A stretch of 64,000 bases of DNA from an uncultured Eubacteriales bacterium (GTDB taxonomy: Bacteria; Bacillota; Clostridia; Oscillospirales; Oscillospiraceae): NCBI GenBank assembly GCA_900547745.1, contig URHT01000005.1, positions 1-64,000 on the forward strand, in the 5' to 3' direction. Made by a program: the position numbers and the translations under genes. Under the pieces are notes generated by a model. That model saw only the letters and a list, made by a program, of their open reading frames with translations, was not told the origin of the DNA and searched no databases. Of the stretch, positions 36,056-44,577 are shown one piece after another; position 1 is the stretch's first letter, and every line of letters begins with the position of its first letter.

Positions 36056-36628
36056 TCAGCCCAGCAGCGTGATGCCGAAATCCGCCAGCATACGGCTCAG
36101 CAGCAGCACCGGCAGGCCCATCACGTTGAAAAAGTCGCCGTCGATGCGCTCCACCAGCAGCGCGCCCTGGCCCTGTACGCCGTAGGCGCCCGCCTTGTCC
36201 ATCGGCTCGCCTCCGGCGATGTAGGCCCGCAGCTCCGTTTCCGACGCGGGGCGGAAATAGACATCCGTGGACTGGGCGCGGGTCAGCAGCTTTTCGCCCT
36301 GCCGCACCGTCACGCCGGTGCATACGGTGTGGTGACGCCCCTGCAGCGCCGTCAGCATGGCCAGCGCCTCCGTCTCGTCGGCGGGCTTGCCCAGCTTTTT
36401 GTCGTCCAGAAACACCATGGTGTCGGCGGTGATGACGATCTCATCCGCCTCCGACGGCACCGCCTGAGACTTCTCCCGGGAGATGTAGCACACGATCTCC
36501 TGCGGCGTCAGGCCGTCGGGGAACCACTCCTCCACATGAGGCACGCGGACGGTGAAATCGCGGATGCCTATCCGCTGCAAAAGCTCCTGCCGCCGGGGAG
36601 AGCCGGAGGCCAGTACGATCCTTGCCAT
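36056..36628 (-). CDS. maf: Maf-type nucleoside triphosphate pyrophosphatase
   Basis: Maf proteins hydrolyse non-standard or excess nucleotides (dTTP/UTP or modified bases) and block septation when overproduced in Bacillus. The 190-residue protein begins MARIVLASGSPRRQELL, followed by ISREKSQAV and the conserved ITADTMVFLDDKKLGKP. ATG 36628 is chosen over GTG 36637, which adds three residues ahead of the family start. Its position before mreC is the standard Firmicutes arrangement. Confidence 0.93.
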   Translation of the reverse strand: MARIVLASGSPRRQELLQRIGIRDFTVRVPHVEEWFPDGLTPQEIVCYISREKSQAVPSEADEIVITADTMVFLDDKKLGKPADETEALAMLTALQGRHHTVCTGVTVRQGEKLLTRAQSTDVYFRPASETELRAYIAGGEPMDKAGAYGVQGQGALLVERIDGDFFNVMGLPVLLLSRMLADFGITLLG

Positions 36629-36633
36629 ACCGC

Positions 36634-37083
36634 TCACCGCCCCGTGGAGCCGAAGCCGCCGTCGCCCCGCTCCGTCTCATCCAGCTCCGTCACCGGCACG
36701 ACGGTGGGCTGCACCACCGGCGTCACCATCAGCTGGGCGATGCGGTCGCCGGGCCGGACGGTGTAAGGGCTGCCGCCCAGATTCACCAGACCCACGCCGA
36801 TCTCACCGCGATAGTCGCTGTCGATGACGCCCACGCCGTTGGCGAGGCACACGCCCTGCCTGATGCCCAGCCCGCTGCGGGCGAACACCAGCGCCACATA
36901 GTCTGCCGAGGGCAGGGCGATGGCGATGCCGGTGGGGATGAGCTGCCGCTCCCCGGCGGCCAGCGTCACCGGCTGGTCGATGCAGGCGCACAGATCCATG
37001 CACGCCGCCCCCGCCGTGGCAAAGCGGGGCAGGGGGATGTCCGTCCCGATTTTGGGGGACAGGGCCTTGATCTTCAACTCCAT
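36634..37083 (-). CDS. dut: Deoxyuridine triphosphate nucleotidohydrolase
   Basis: dUTPase converts dUTP to dUMP, keeping uracil out of DNA. The 149-residue protein has all five trimeric dUTPase motifs, including VFARSGLGIRQG, GVGVIDSDYRGEIGV, RPGDRIAQLMV and the C-terminal P-loop-like RGDGGFGSTGR. It overlaps the maf upstream region closely (5 bases between stop and ATG) and starts the dut-maf-mreCD-PBP run. Confidence 0.96.
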   Translation of the reverse strand: MELKIKALSPKIGTDIPLPRFATAGAACMDLCACIDQPVTLAAGERQLIPTGIAIALPSADYVALVFARSGLGIRQGVCLANGVGVIDSDYRGEIGVGLVNLGGSPYTVRPGDRIAQLMVTPVVQPTVVPVTELDETERGDGGFGSTGR

Positions 37084-37149
37084 AGAAACACCTTTTTCTG
37101 CAAAAAATAAAAACTATCCGTATAATATGGCGGCGGTTATACGCAACGT
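37084..37149 (-). promoter_or_regulatory. AT-rich spacer with dyad ahead of dut
   Basis: CGTATAA and TTATACG form an inverted repeat (about 37115-37139) followed on the minus strand by T-rich sequence. It may be a weak terminator after the U32 gene or hold the dut promoter (TATTAT is present). The two readings cannot be separated by eye. Confidence 0.35.
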
Positions 37150-39288
37150 TTATTCAACGCCCCGGTAAAACAGCCCCCGCGTCAGGTCGTCCGGCGACCA
37201 ATCGCCGCCGCCTTGGTATCTTCGCAGCACGACGGCGCACTGCTCCGGCGTCTCCGTGGTGAACCGCAGCCGGCCGTAGGTCAGGCCGCAGCGCCGCATC
37301 TCCGGCTTGTCGGCCAGAAACAGCGTCCGGCTGTTCTGTATCTCGCACCGGCAGCCGTAGATGCAGGTCACGGGGAACTGCGCGCCGGTGCGGTCGGTGA
37401 GGACGCTGCCCGCCCCGTGGGTACAGCCCGTGCCGCAGCGGGTGACGCAGTTTTCCGTCACCATTAGCGGCAGACGGCCGTAGACGATGGCCTCGCAGGG
37501 CAGGTGCTTCTTCAGATCGCGGATCTGCTGCCACCGCAGCTCAAAGGACACGGCGGCGGAGTCCAGCCCCTGCTCCCGCCAGAACAGCAGGGCGCGGGAG
37601 TTGAAAATGTTCAGTCCGCAGTCGCCCCGCAGCGTCCGGCCCAGCCCCCGCACGATAGGCAGGTGGCCCAGATTGCCTATGCTGACGGAGGACGCCTCCG
37701 GGTGCCGCTCCAGCAGCTGCCGCAGCGGCGTCTCGTCCGCCGTCCGGAACACGCGGGGCAGCACGGCGCACAGCTCCGTTCCACCCCAGTCCAGACCGGC
37801 GTCCAGCCGCTCCAGCTCCTCGATGGGGACGTATACGACGGCGGGCTTCTCCGCCAGCAGCGCTGCCGTGACCTGCTCCGCTTTCAGCACGGAGCAGGTG
37901 AAGCCCATGTCCGCGGGGGGCTCCGGGGCTTCGGGCAGCGCCGCCGCCTCCAGCACCCGCCGGACGTGGGGGTCGCGGCCCTGCCGCAGTTCCTCCTTCT
38001 GCCAGGGACTCATCCGACGCAGGAACCAGTCCTGCTCCAGCCGCTGTTTCAGTTCCTCCAGCGCGTCCCGCCGCAGGCCGTTGATGACGCTGGCCGGCAG
38101 CATCAGGCCGTCGTCCAGCTCCGCGCGGAACTGCTCCACCGTGAACACGGTGCCGCCGGTCTTACTCAGCCGCTCCCGCAGCTCCTCGGCGGTCAGGGCG
38201 CGGCTGCGGGCCGTCTCCGGCACCGGGCCCTGCGCCCATACGTTCATCAGACCGTTGTTGCTCTGGCAGCCCACTGCCAGCGACACCGGCTTGCCCGCCT
38301 GCACCCGGATGGCCAGAGACACCGGTATCCTCCGGTTCTCCCGCCCGTTTTCGTACTGCTCCCGCACCTCGGTGAACAGCTCCTTCGGCTCCGGCGCGTT
38401 CTCCGGACGGATACCGAACATCTGGGGGCCTTTTTTGTCCAGCCAGTACCCGTCGGTGAAGCCGCTGCGGGAGAACGCCTGCTCCAGCCGGCGGCTTTCC
38501 TCCGCCGTGGGGCGGCGCTTTTCGTCCATGAGCCGCCGGTAGATGCCGGTGACCACCGCCACATATTCCGGCCGCTTCATGCGGCCCTCCAGCTTGAGAC
38601 AATCCACGCCTATCTCGTCCATCTCCGCCAGGTACGCGGACAGGTTGGCATCCTTCAGGCTCAGGGGATGCCCGCCCCGGCAGGGGCCGTCCACACCGTA
38701 GGGCAGGCGGCAGGGCTGGGCGCAGGCGCCCCGGTTGCCGCTGCGCTCGCCTACCACGGCGCTCATCTCGCACTGGCCGGAGTAGCACATGCACAGCGCA
38801 CCGTGGACGAATATTTCGATCTCAGCAGGACATCCGGCGCAGATCTCCCGCACCTCATCCCGGCTCAGCTCCCGTGCCAGCACCACCCGTTCCATGCCCA
38901 GTGCGGCGGCCTCGTTGGCGCCGCCCAGCGTGAACAGGCTCATCTGGGTGCTGGCGTGGAGAGGCACGTCCGGCACGATCTCCCGTGCCAGCGTCAGAAG
39001 TCCCCAGTCCTGCACCAGTATGGCATCCACACCCATGGCGCAGGCTTTTTTCAGGGCGTCTGCGGCCTGCGCCAGCTCCCGGTCGGTCAGCAGGGTGTTC
39101 AGCGTCAGAAAGACCCTGACGCCCCGTAAATGGCAATAGGCCACCGCCGACGCAAACTCCTCGTCGGTAAAGTTTTTGGCGCTGCGCCGCGCATTGAACG
39201 CGCCAAAGCCCATATATACCGCGTCCGCGCCGGTCTGGACGGCGGCAACAAGGGAGTCAAAGCCGCCGGCGGGGGAGAGAAGCTCCAT
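37150..39288 (-). CDS. U32 family peptidase / RlhA-like hydroxylation protein
   Basis: The 712-residue protein has the U32 core: MELLSPAGGFDSLVAAVQTGADAVYMG at its start (first part shown: ELLSPAGGFDSL), DLSR-type LARELSRDEV, and the cysteine cluster CMCYSGQCEMSAVV...GACAQPCRLPY that binds a metal or iron-sulphur cluster. A long C-terminal extension (DUF3656-like) with CVTRCGTGCTHG matches the RlhA subgroup, which modifies 23S rRNA in E. coli, rather than a true collagenase. ATG 39288 or the adjacent 39291; the gene overlaps zapA, so it is coupled to it. Confidence 0.87.
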   Translation of the reverse strand: MELLSPAGGFDSLVAAVQTGADAVYMGFGAFNARRSAKNFTDEEFASAVAYCHLRGVRVFLTLNTLLTDRELAQAADALKKACAMGVDAILVQDWGLLTLAREIVPDVPLHASTQMSLFTLGGANEAAALGMERVVLARELSRDEVREICAGCPAEIEIFVHGALCMCYSGQCEMSAVVGERSGNRGACAQPCRLPYGVDGPCRGGHPLSLKDANLSAYLAEMDEIGVDCLKLEGRMKRPEYVAVVTGIYRRLMDEKRRPTAEESRRLEQAFSRSGFTDGYWLDKKGPQMFGIRPENAPEPKELFTEVREQYENGRENRRIPVSLAIRVQAGKPVSLAVGCQSNNGLMNVWAQGPVPETARSRALTAEELRERLSKTGGTVFTVEQFRAELDDGLMLPASVINGLRRDALEELKQRLEQDWFLRRMSPWQKEELRQGRDPHVRRVLEAAALPEAPEPPADMGFTCSVLKAEQVTAALLAEKPAVVYVPIEELERLDAGLDWGGTELCAVLPRVFRTADETPLRQLLERHPEASSVSIGNLGHLPIVRGLGRTLRGDCGLNIFNSRALLFWREQGLDSAAVSFELRWQQIRDLKKHLPCEAIVYGRLPLMVTENCVTRCGTGCTHGAGSVLTDRTGAQFPVTCIYGCRCEIQNSRTLFLADKPEMRRCGLTYGRLRFTTETPEQCAVVLRRYQGGGDWSPDDLTRGLFYRGVE

Positions 39289-39605
39289 CATCCCTTGCGG
39301 TTCTGCTGGGACTGCAGCTTGCGCCGCAGCTCGGCGGCCTCGTTCTTGGCGCGGCCGGCCTCGTCCAGATAGGTCTTCAGCTGACGGCGCAGATTGTCGG
39401 CGTTCTCCTGCGCCTTGCACAGCTCGTCCGCCAGATTCACGGCGGCCAGCACGGCGGCGTTGTCCCGGCTCATGTGGGCGGCGTCCATCAGCTGGCGCAT
39501 CTCGCCGTCCACCATGGCGCCCACCTTCTCCATGTAGGCCGCGTCCTCCTCCGCCACCAGCGTATACTCCGTGCCGCAGATGGTCATCGTTACCCGATTC
39601 GCCAT
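39288..39605 (-). CDS. zapA: Cell division protein ZapA
   Basis: ZapA crosslinks FtsZ filaments. The 105-residue protein has the N-terminal NRVTMTICGTEYTLVAEED strand region and a long C-terminal coiled coil (about 55-105). Firmicutes ZapA is commonly next to a U32 peptidase gene, as here. ATG 39605 follows GAGGAGG; the upstream in-frame extension is rejected. Confidence 0.93.
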   Translation of the reverse strand: MANRVTMTICGTEYTLVAEEDAAYMEKVGAMVDGEMRQLMDAAHMSRDNAAVLAAVNLADELCKAQENADNLRRQLKTYLDEAGRAKNEAAELRRKLQSQQNRKG

Positions 39606-39656
39606 AGTCAACCTCCTCTGTATATCCGTAAAAATAGAGATGCTTATACAGCATCC

Positions 39657-39685
39657 ATTATAGCACAATTTCCCGGCGTGGAAAG
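39657..39685 (-). promoter_or_regulatory. Extended -10 promoter of zapA-U32
   Basis: TGCTATAAT on the minus strand (TATAAT at 39662-39657, preceded by TG). The -35 region is poor (CTTTCC), as usual for extended -10 promoters. Confidence 0.7.
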
Positions 39686-39733
39686 CCTATTTTGGCGAAA
39701 AGCGGAAATTTGTAAAAATGTGACCGCCCCCGC

Positions 39734-39762
39734 TTTACGCCGCTCCACTTTTCATGTAAAAT
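39734..39762 (+). promoter_or_regulatory. Promoter of the dnaD-dnaI run
   Basis: TTTACG (39734-39739), 17 bases, TAAAAT (39757-39762). It is divergent from the zapA promoter. Confidence 0.65.
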
Positions 39763-39793
39763 AGGGACACTGACGAAAAAGGAGGCCCTGTCC

Positions 39794-40717
39794 ATGAGCG
39801 GTTATATCCTCCGGGGCGGACAAGAGAATATCACGCTGCCCGCCGCCGCGGCGGAGAGCCTGCTCAAGCGGGGCGACGGCGACGCGGCCCTGCTGTATCT
39901 GGCGCTGCAGCGGTTCGGCCGGGGCGTCACGCCGGAGGAGCTGGAGCGCGTGCTGCCCACCATGAGCCGCCTGCGCATGGACGCGGCGGAGGGCGTGCTG
40001 CAGGAGCTGGGGCTCCTGCCCCGTCCCCAGCAGCCCCGCCCCGAGCCGGCGGAGGAAAGAGCCGTCTACTCCACGGAGGACATTTCGGCCCTGCTGACGG
40101 ACAACGAGGGCTTCCGCCTGCTGATCCCACAGGCGGAGCAGCAGCTGGGTAAAAAGCTGCGCACCGCCGACCTGCAGATACTGGCGGGGCTGTACGACGA
40201 TCTGGGCCTGCCGGCGGACGTGATCTATCTGCTGCTGTGCCACTGTGTGGAGCGCGCCAAGGCCCAGTGGGGCGAGGGGCGCCGTCCCACCATGCGGCAG
40301 GTGGAGAAGGAGGGCTACCACTGGGCGCAGATGGGGCTTTTCGATCAGGTCAGCGCCGCCGCCTACCTGCGGACGTGGAGCCGCCGCCGCCAGAAGATGG
40401 GGGCGTACATGCAGGCGCTGCACCTGCCTGACCGACCGCCGGTGGAGGCGGAGAGCCGCTACATCGCAGACTGGATGGACATGGGCTTCCCGCCGGAGAC
40501 GGTGGCCATGGCCTACGAGCGGACGGTGTTTTACAAGAAGGACATGAACTGGCGCTATCTCAACGGCATCCTGCGCCGCTGGCATGACAGCGGATGGCAC
40601 ACGCCCCAGCAGGTGGAGCGGGGCGAGGCGCGCAAGCCGTCCCCCACGCCGCCGCAGGAGAGCGGCGACACCGGCGGCCAGCAGAATGCGTGGATGCGCC
40701 GGTATATCAAGAGGTGA
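39794..40717 (+). CDS. DnaD-domain replication protein
   Basis: The 307-residue protein has two DnaD/DnaB-like parts: residues around 75-165 (STEDISALLTDNEGFRLLIPQAEQQLGKKL, then LAGLYDDLGLPADVIYLLL) and the C-terminal YIADWMDMGFPPETVAMAYERT with MNWRYLNGILRRWHDSGWHT, the classic DnaD motif. DnaD proteins help load the replicative helicase. An AAGGAGG site precedes the ATG. It is followed 4 bases later by a helicase-loader gene. Confidence 0.9.
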   Translation: MSGYILRGGQENITLPAAAAESLLKRGDGDAALLYLALQRFGRGVTPEELERVLPTMSRLRMDAAEGVLQELGLLPRPQQPRPEPAEERAVYSTEDISALLTDNEGFRLLIPQAEQQLGKKLRTADLQILAGLYDDLGLPADVIYLLLCHCVERAKAQWGEGRRPTMRQVEKEGYHWAQMGLFDQVSAAAYLRTWSRRRQKMGAYMQALHLPDRPPVEAESRYIADWMDMGFPPETVAMAYERTVFYKKDMNWRYLNGILRRWHDSGWHTPQQVERGEARKPSPTPPQESGDTGGQQNAWMRRYIKR

Positions 40718-40721
40718 CGAT

Positions 40722-41711
40722 ATGGCATACGACGGCAGGATCATGCAGCGGGCGCTGGCCCGCTTTGACGAGGACAAGCAGCGCCGCGGGGCCCAGCTGG
40801 AGCAGCGGCGGCGCACGGCCTACGCCCGCGCTCCCCGGCTGGCGGAGATCGACACGGAGCTGCGGGGCACCATGAGCCGCATCATCTCCTCCGCGCTGGC
40901 CCGGGGCACTGACCCGCTGCCCGCGATCCGGGTGCTGCGGGACGAGAATCTCCAGCTCCAGCGGGAGCGGGTGCAGCTGCTGGCGTCGCTGGGCTATCCG
41001 GCGGACTGGTTGGAGGAGAAGCCGGCCTGCACCCAGTGCGGTGACACCGGCTATGTGCAGGGCGGCGTGTGCCCGTGCCTGCGGGCGTACTACGCCCGTG
41101 AGCAGCTGGCGGAGCTGTCCCGCCTGCTGCCTCTGGGGGAGGACAGCTTCGAGACGTTCAGCTTTGACTGGTACGACAGCACGGTGCAGCCTGCCTTCGG
41201 TGTGTCGCCCCGTGAGAATATGGAGCGCAATTTTGACGTCTGCCGGGACTACGCCTATCAGTTCGACCGGGGCGGCGGCAATCTGCTGCTGTCCGGCGGC
41301 ACGGGGCTGGGCAAGACGTTCCTCTCCGCCTGCATCGCCCGGGTGGTCAGCGAGAACGGCTTTTCCGTGGTGTACGACACCGCTGCCAGCGTGTTCAGCC
41401 GGTTCGAGGACGCCAAGTTCCGCCGGGACGACGGCGGCAGCGAGGACGCCGACCGCTGCATGAAGTGCGACCTGCTGATCCTGGACGATCTGGGCACGGA
41501 GATGACCACCGCCTTTGTCCAGAGCGCCCTGTACCAGATCGTCAACGGGCGGCTGATGGAGAAGCGCGCCACCATCATCAGCACCAATCTGGCCCCGGAG
41601 GAGATCGGCAGCCGCTACGGCCGGTCGGTGCTGTCCCGGCTGGAGGGGGACTACGAGATCCTGCCCTTTTTCGGGGAGGATATCCGCCGCCTGAAGCGAG
41701 AGCGGCAGTAA
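40722..41711 (+). CDS. DnaI/DnaC-like helicase loader ATPase
   Basis: The 329-residue protein has an N-terminal helical region, a four-cysteine zinc site (C103, C106, C117, C119: CTQCGDTG and CPC) and an AAA+ domain with Walker A GGTGLGKTF (192-199), Walker B LLILDDLGTE and sensor STNLAPEEI. This is the layout of DnaI, which loads the DnaB-type helicase. Pairing with a DnaD protein supports that role. Confidence 0.9.
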   Translation: MAYDGRIMQRALARFDEDKQRRGAQLEQRRRTAYARAPRLAEIDTELRGTMSRIISSALARGTDPLPAIRVLRDENLQLQRERVQLLASLGYPADWLEEKPACTQCGDTGYVQGGVCPCLRAYYAREQLAELSRLLPLGEDSFETFSFDWYDSTVQPAFGVSPRENMERNFDVCRDYAYQFDRGGGNLLLSGGTGLGKTFLSACIARVVSENGFSVVYDTAASVFSRFEDAKFRRDDGGSEDADRCMKCDLLILDDLGTEMTTAFVQSALYQIVNGRLMEKRATIISTNLAPEEIGSRYGRSVLSRLEGDYEILPFFGEDIRRLKRERQ

Positions 41712-41729
41712 AACCTGTAAATATTGCGT

Positions 41730-41758
41730 AAAAAAGACGCCTGCTTGGCGTCTTTTTT
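41730..41758. terminator. Intrinsic terminator
   Basis: Perfect 12-bp stem (AAAAAAGACGCC with its complement) with a five-base loop and T6. It follows the helicase-loader gene by 18 bases. Confidence 0.9.
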
Positions 41759-41832
41759 AAATTTCCCGACACTTTCTGCCCCTTTTCGCACCGCCGGCGC
41801 CGTACAATGGTGCCAAAGGAGGGGGGAAAACC

Positions 41833-42663
41833 ATGAAAAAGACCCAGAAGGACGAGTTCCTGTCCAGCCGCGTCCGCTACATACCCATCAACACGGTGCG
41901 GCCCAACCCGCAGCAGCCCCGGCGCAGCTTCGATGAGACGGCGCTGCGGGAGCTGGCGGACAGCATCCGGGCCTACGGCATCCTGCAGCCCCTGACGGTG
42001 CGGGACCGGGGCGGCTTTTACGAGCTGGTGGCGGGGGAGCGCCGCCTCCGCGCCGCCCGCATCGCGGGCTTGCGGGAGGTGCCCTGCCTTGTGGCGGAGG
42101 TGGGAGAGGAGGACGCGGCGCTGCTGGCCCTCATTGAGAACCTCCAGCGTCGGGATCTGGACTACATGGAGGAGGCGGCGGCCATCGCCCGGCTCATCGG
42201 GCGCTACGGCCTGTCCCAGCAGCAGGCGGCGGACAAGCTGGGCAAGTCCCAGCCCGCCATTGCCAATAAGCTGCGGCTGCTGCGTTTGGCCCCGCCGGTC
42301 ATTGACTGCCTGCGGCAGTACGGCCTGACGGAGCGCCACGCCCGGACGCTGCTGCGGCTCACCGATCCGGAGCAGCAGCTGGCGGCGGCGCGGCACATGG
42401 GGCAGCGGGGGCTGAACGTGGCGCAGGCGGAGCAGTATGTGGACGCGCTGACGGCGGAGAACCGGACGGCGCCGCCCCAGCGGCGTCCCACCTATATCAT
42501 CAAGGATGTGCGGCTGTTCCTCAACAGCGTGGAGCGGGGCGTCCGGCTGATGCAGTCGGCGGGCGTGGGCGCGGAGGTGGGCCGCAGGGACACGGAGGAG
42601 GAGATCCTGCTGACCATCCACATCCCCAAGCGCCGCCCAGCGGCTGTTGTTACGGAATCGTAA
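41833..42663 (+). CDS. noc: Noc-like ParB paralogue
   Basis: The 276-residue protein has the ParB domains: PINTVRPNPQQPRRSF, the GERRLRAARIAGL CTP motif, an ENLQRRDLD segment, and the HTH LSQQQAADKLGKSQPAIANKL. The C-terminal part DVRLFLNSVERGVRLMQSAG is typical of the Noc group. Noc delays division over the nucleoid in Bacillus and binds its own sites. There is no ParA partner and no parS-like palindrome next to it. AAAGGAGGGGGG precedes the ATG. The C-terminus lies in a GTTACG...CGTAAC dyad. Confidence 0.82.
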   Translation: MKKTQKDEFLSSRVRYIPINTVRPNPQQPRRSFDETALRELADSIRAYGILQPLTVRDRGGFYELVAGERRLRAARIAGLREVPCLVAEVGEEDAALLALIENLQRRDLDYMEEAAAIARLIGRYGLSQQQAADKLGKSQPAIANKLRLLRLAPPVIDCLRQYGLTERHARTLLRLTDPEQQLAAARHMGQRGLNVAQAEQYVDALTAENRTAPPQRRPTYIIKDVRLFLNSVERGVRLMQSAGVGAEVGRRDTEEEILLTIHIPKRRPAAVVTES

Positions 42664-42674
42664 CCCATTTCCGG

Positions 42675-42726
42675 CCGGTCTGTGGTATCATAGGCAGACG
42701 CAGGGTGTGTGCCCTGTAAAGACCGG
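42675..42726 (+). promoter_or_regulatory. Folded leader of the VanW gene
   Basis: CCGGTCT (42675-42681) and AGACCGG (42720-42726) close a stem that contains CAGGG...CCCTG (42701-42716). A TATCAT -10-like sequence lies within it. It may be chance or an attenuating leader; no known riboswitch motif is seen. Confidence 0.35.
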
Positions 42727-42745
42727 AAAAAGGATGGGACATTCC

Positions 42746-44416
42746 ATGGAAGATACCAATACTATGTCCTCTGTGACTGTAAACGGGGGCGGTGCGGAGA
42801 ACGCCGTTCCGGAAAAGACTCCCATGTCCGGAGGCAGAAGGGCGGCGCTGATCGCAGGTATTTTGCTGGGCGTGCTGGCGGTGGCCTATCTGGCCGCCTG
42901 CGTGGTGACGCAGACCGTGTACGGCAGCACTGCGTTCCCCCACACGGATGTGCTGGGGCTGGACGTATCCAAGCTCACCGCCCAACAGATCGAGACGCTG
43001 TGGGAGGAAAAGAGCCCGCAGCTGCTGCATGACACCGCCGTCTCCCTGACGGAGAAGGGCGAGCGCATCGGCGCCGTGCCGCTGGACACGCTGGGCGTTA
43101 CGGTGACGCCGCAGGCGGCGTCCATCGCCGCCGGGGCCTCCCAGCGGTACGAGAGCTGGGGCGGCGGTGCGCTGGCGTGGCTGCGGGGCGGCTGGTCGTA
43201 CATACACAGCTGGTTCGGGCAGACCTCCGCCGTGCCGCAGCTGACGGTGGATGCCGCCGCGCTGGACGCCGCCTGTAACGAGCTGGCCGCCAGCCTGAAC
43301 TGCACGGTGGTGGACGGCGGCTACCGTCTGGAAAAGGGCGAGGGCCTGTATATCACCAAGCCCGCCGACGGCCGCATGCTGGACGCCGGGAAGCTGGAGA
43401 GCGACCTGACCGCCATGCTGCAAAGCGGCGCGCTGACGCCGGTGGCGTGTACCTACGAGGAGAAGAAGGCCCAGACCGTGGACATCCGGACGCTCCACGA
43501 CCAGCTGGCGGGGGAGAAGGCGGAGGCCGTCTGCAACAAGGAGACGGGCGAGCCTACGGAGTCCCGCGTCGGCGTTGCCTTTGACGTGGCGGCGGTGCAG
43601 GCTCAGATGGATGCCGCCGCGCCGGGCGCGGAGTTCCTGGCGGACGCACAGGTGGAGTTCCCCAACGTGTCCACCGAGGAGCTGAAGGACTGCATGTTCC
43701 GGGATGTGCTGGGCACCTACACCACCAAATGCGCCGGGCCGTGGGGACGGCACCAGAATATCAAGCTGGCCTCCGCCGCCATCAACGGCAAGATCTACAA
43801 CCCCGGCGAGGAGTTCTGGTATAACGCCACGGTGGGGCAGCGCACGGCGGCCCGGGGCTATCAGGAGGCCGGCGTCTACGAGGCAGGGCGCACCACCACC
43901 GGTATCGGCGGCGGCATCTGCCAGGTGTCCTCCACGCTGTACTACGCGGTGCTGCTCAGCGATCTGGAGATCGTCCTGCGCTACTGCCACATGTTTAACC
44001 CCGGCTACATGCCCATCGGCTGCGATGCCACGGTGAGCTGGGGCGGGCCGGATTTTGCTTTCCGCAACAGCCGGGATTACCCCATCAAGATCGTCACGTC
44101 CTACAACGACGATACCAACGAGCTGACCTGCACCATTCTGGGTACCAAGGTGGACGACCACTATGTGGTCATGACCAACGCGGTGCTGGCCAGCTACGAT
44201 TACCAGACGGTCTATCAGGAGTCCCCGGACGTGGCGCCGGGCGAGGAGGTCATCGACCAGTACGGCCATACCGGCTACCACGTCCGCACATGGCGGAACA
44301 TCTATGACGGCGACGGCAGCCTGCTGTCCAGCCGTGTGGAGGCCGACAGCCACTACGACGTGGGCAACAAGATCATTCTGGTGGCCCCCGGCTATCTGCC
44401 GGCGGACAACGGATAA
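42746..44416 (+). CDS. VanW-family cell-envelope protein
   Basis: The 556-residue protein has a short soluble lead, one membrane helix (33-55), two repeats of a putative peptidoglycan-binding region (about 60-330) and a VanW domain (NPGEEFWYNATVG, GRTTTGIGGGICQVSSTLYYAVL, GYMPIGCDATVSWGGPDFAFRNS). VanW occurs in some vancomycin clusters but also widely outside them, with unknown activity. No van ligase or regulator is present, so I infer no resistance. The Alr-like gene lies 161 bases downstream. Confidence 0.88.
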   Translation: MEDTNTMSSVTVNGGGAENAVPEKTPMSGGRRAALIAGILLGVLAVAYLAACVVTQTVYGSTAFPHTDVLGLDVSKLTAQQIETLWEEKSPQLLHDTAVSLTEKGERIGAVPLDTLGVTVTPQAASIAAGASQRYESWGGGALAWLRGGWSYIHSWFGQTSAVPQLTVDAAALDAACNELAASLNCTVVDGGYRLEKGEGLYITKPADGRMLDAGKLESDLTAMLQSGALTPVACTYEEKKAQTVDIRTLHDQLAGEKAEAVCNKETGEPTESRVGVAFDVAAVQAQMDAAAPGAEFLADAQVEFPNVSTEELKDCMFRDVLGTYTTKCAGPWGRHQNIKLASAAINGKIYNPGEEFWYNATVGQRTAARGYQEAGVYEAGRTTTGIGGGICQVSSTLYYAVLLSDLEIVLRYCHMFNPGYMPIGCDATVSWGGPDFAFRNSRDYPIKIVTSYNDDTNELTCTILGTKVDDHYVVMTNAVLASYDYQTVYQESPDVAPGEEVIDQYGHTGYHVRTWRNIYDGDGSLLSSRVEADSHYDVGNKIILVAPGYLPADNG

Positions 44417-44419
44417 ACA

Positions 44420-44454
44420 GAGAGGGCGCGGTTCGCTTGGCCGCGCCCTCTTTT
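44420..44454 (+). terminator. Terminator of the VanW gene
   Basis: GC-rich stem (44422-44431 with 44441-44450) followed by TTTT, just after the stop codon. Confidence 0.85.
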
Positions 44455-44518
44455 CACCGGATTTCTTGCGATTTCTTTAAGTGTTTCCGCCGAACCCCTT
44501 AAATCGCCGCCCCGCCGG

Positions 44519-44546
44519 TTGCGCCCCGGCGCAAAGCGGGTATAAT
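44519..44546 (+). promoter_or_regulatory. Promoter of the Alr-like gene
   Basis: TTGCGC (44519-44524), 16 bases, perfect TATAAT (44541-44546). Confidence 0.7.
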
Positions 44547-44577
44547 CGACATACAGACACGGAGAGGAGGATCAACC

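Noticed and set aside
37150..39288. Secreted collagenase
   Set aside because: No signal peptide; the cysteine pattern and extension match the RNA-modification U32 group, and the name collagenase is historical.
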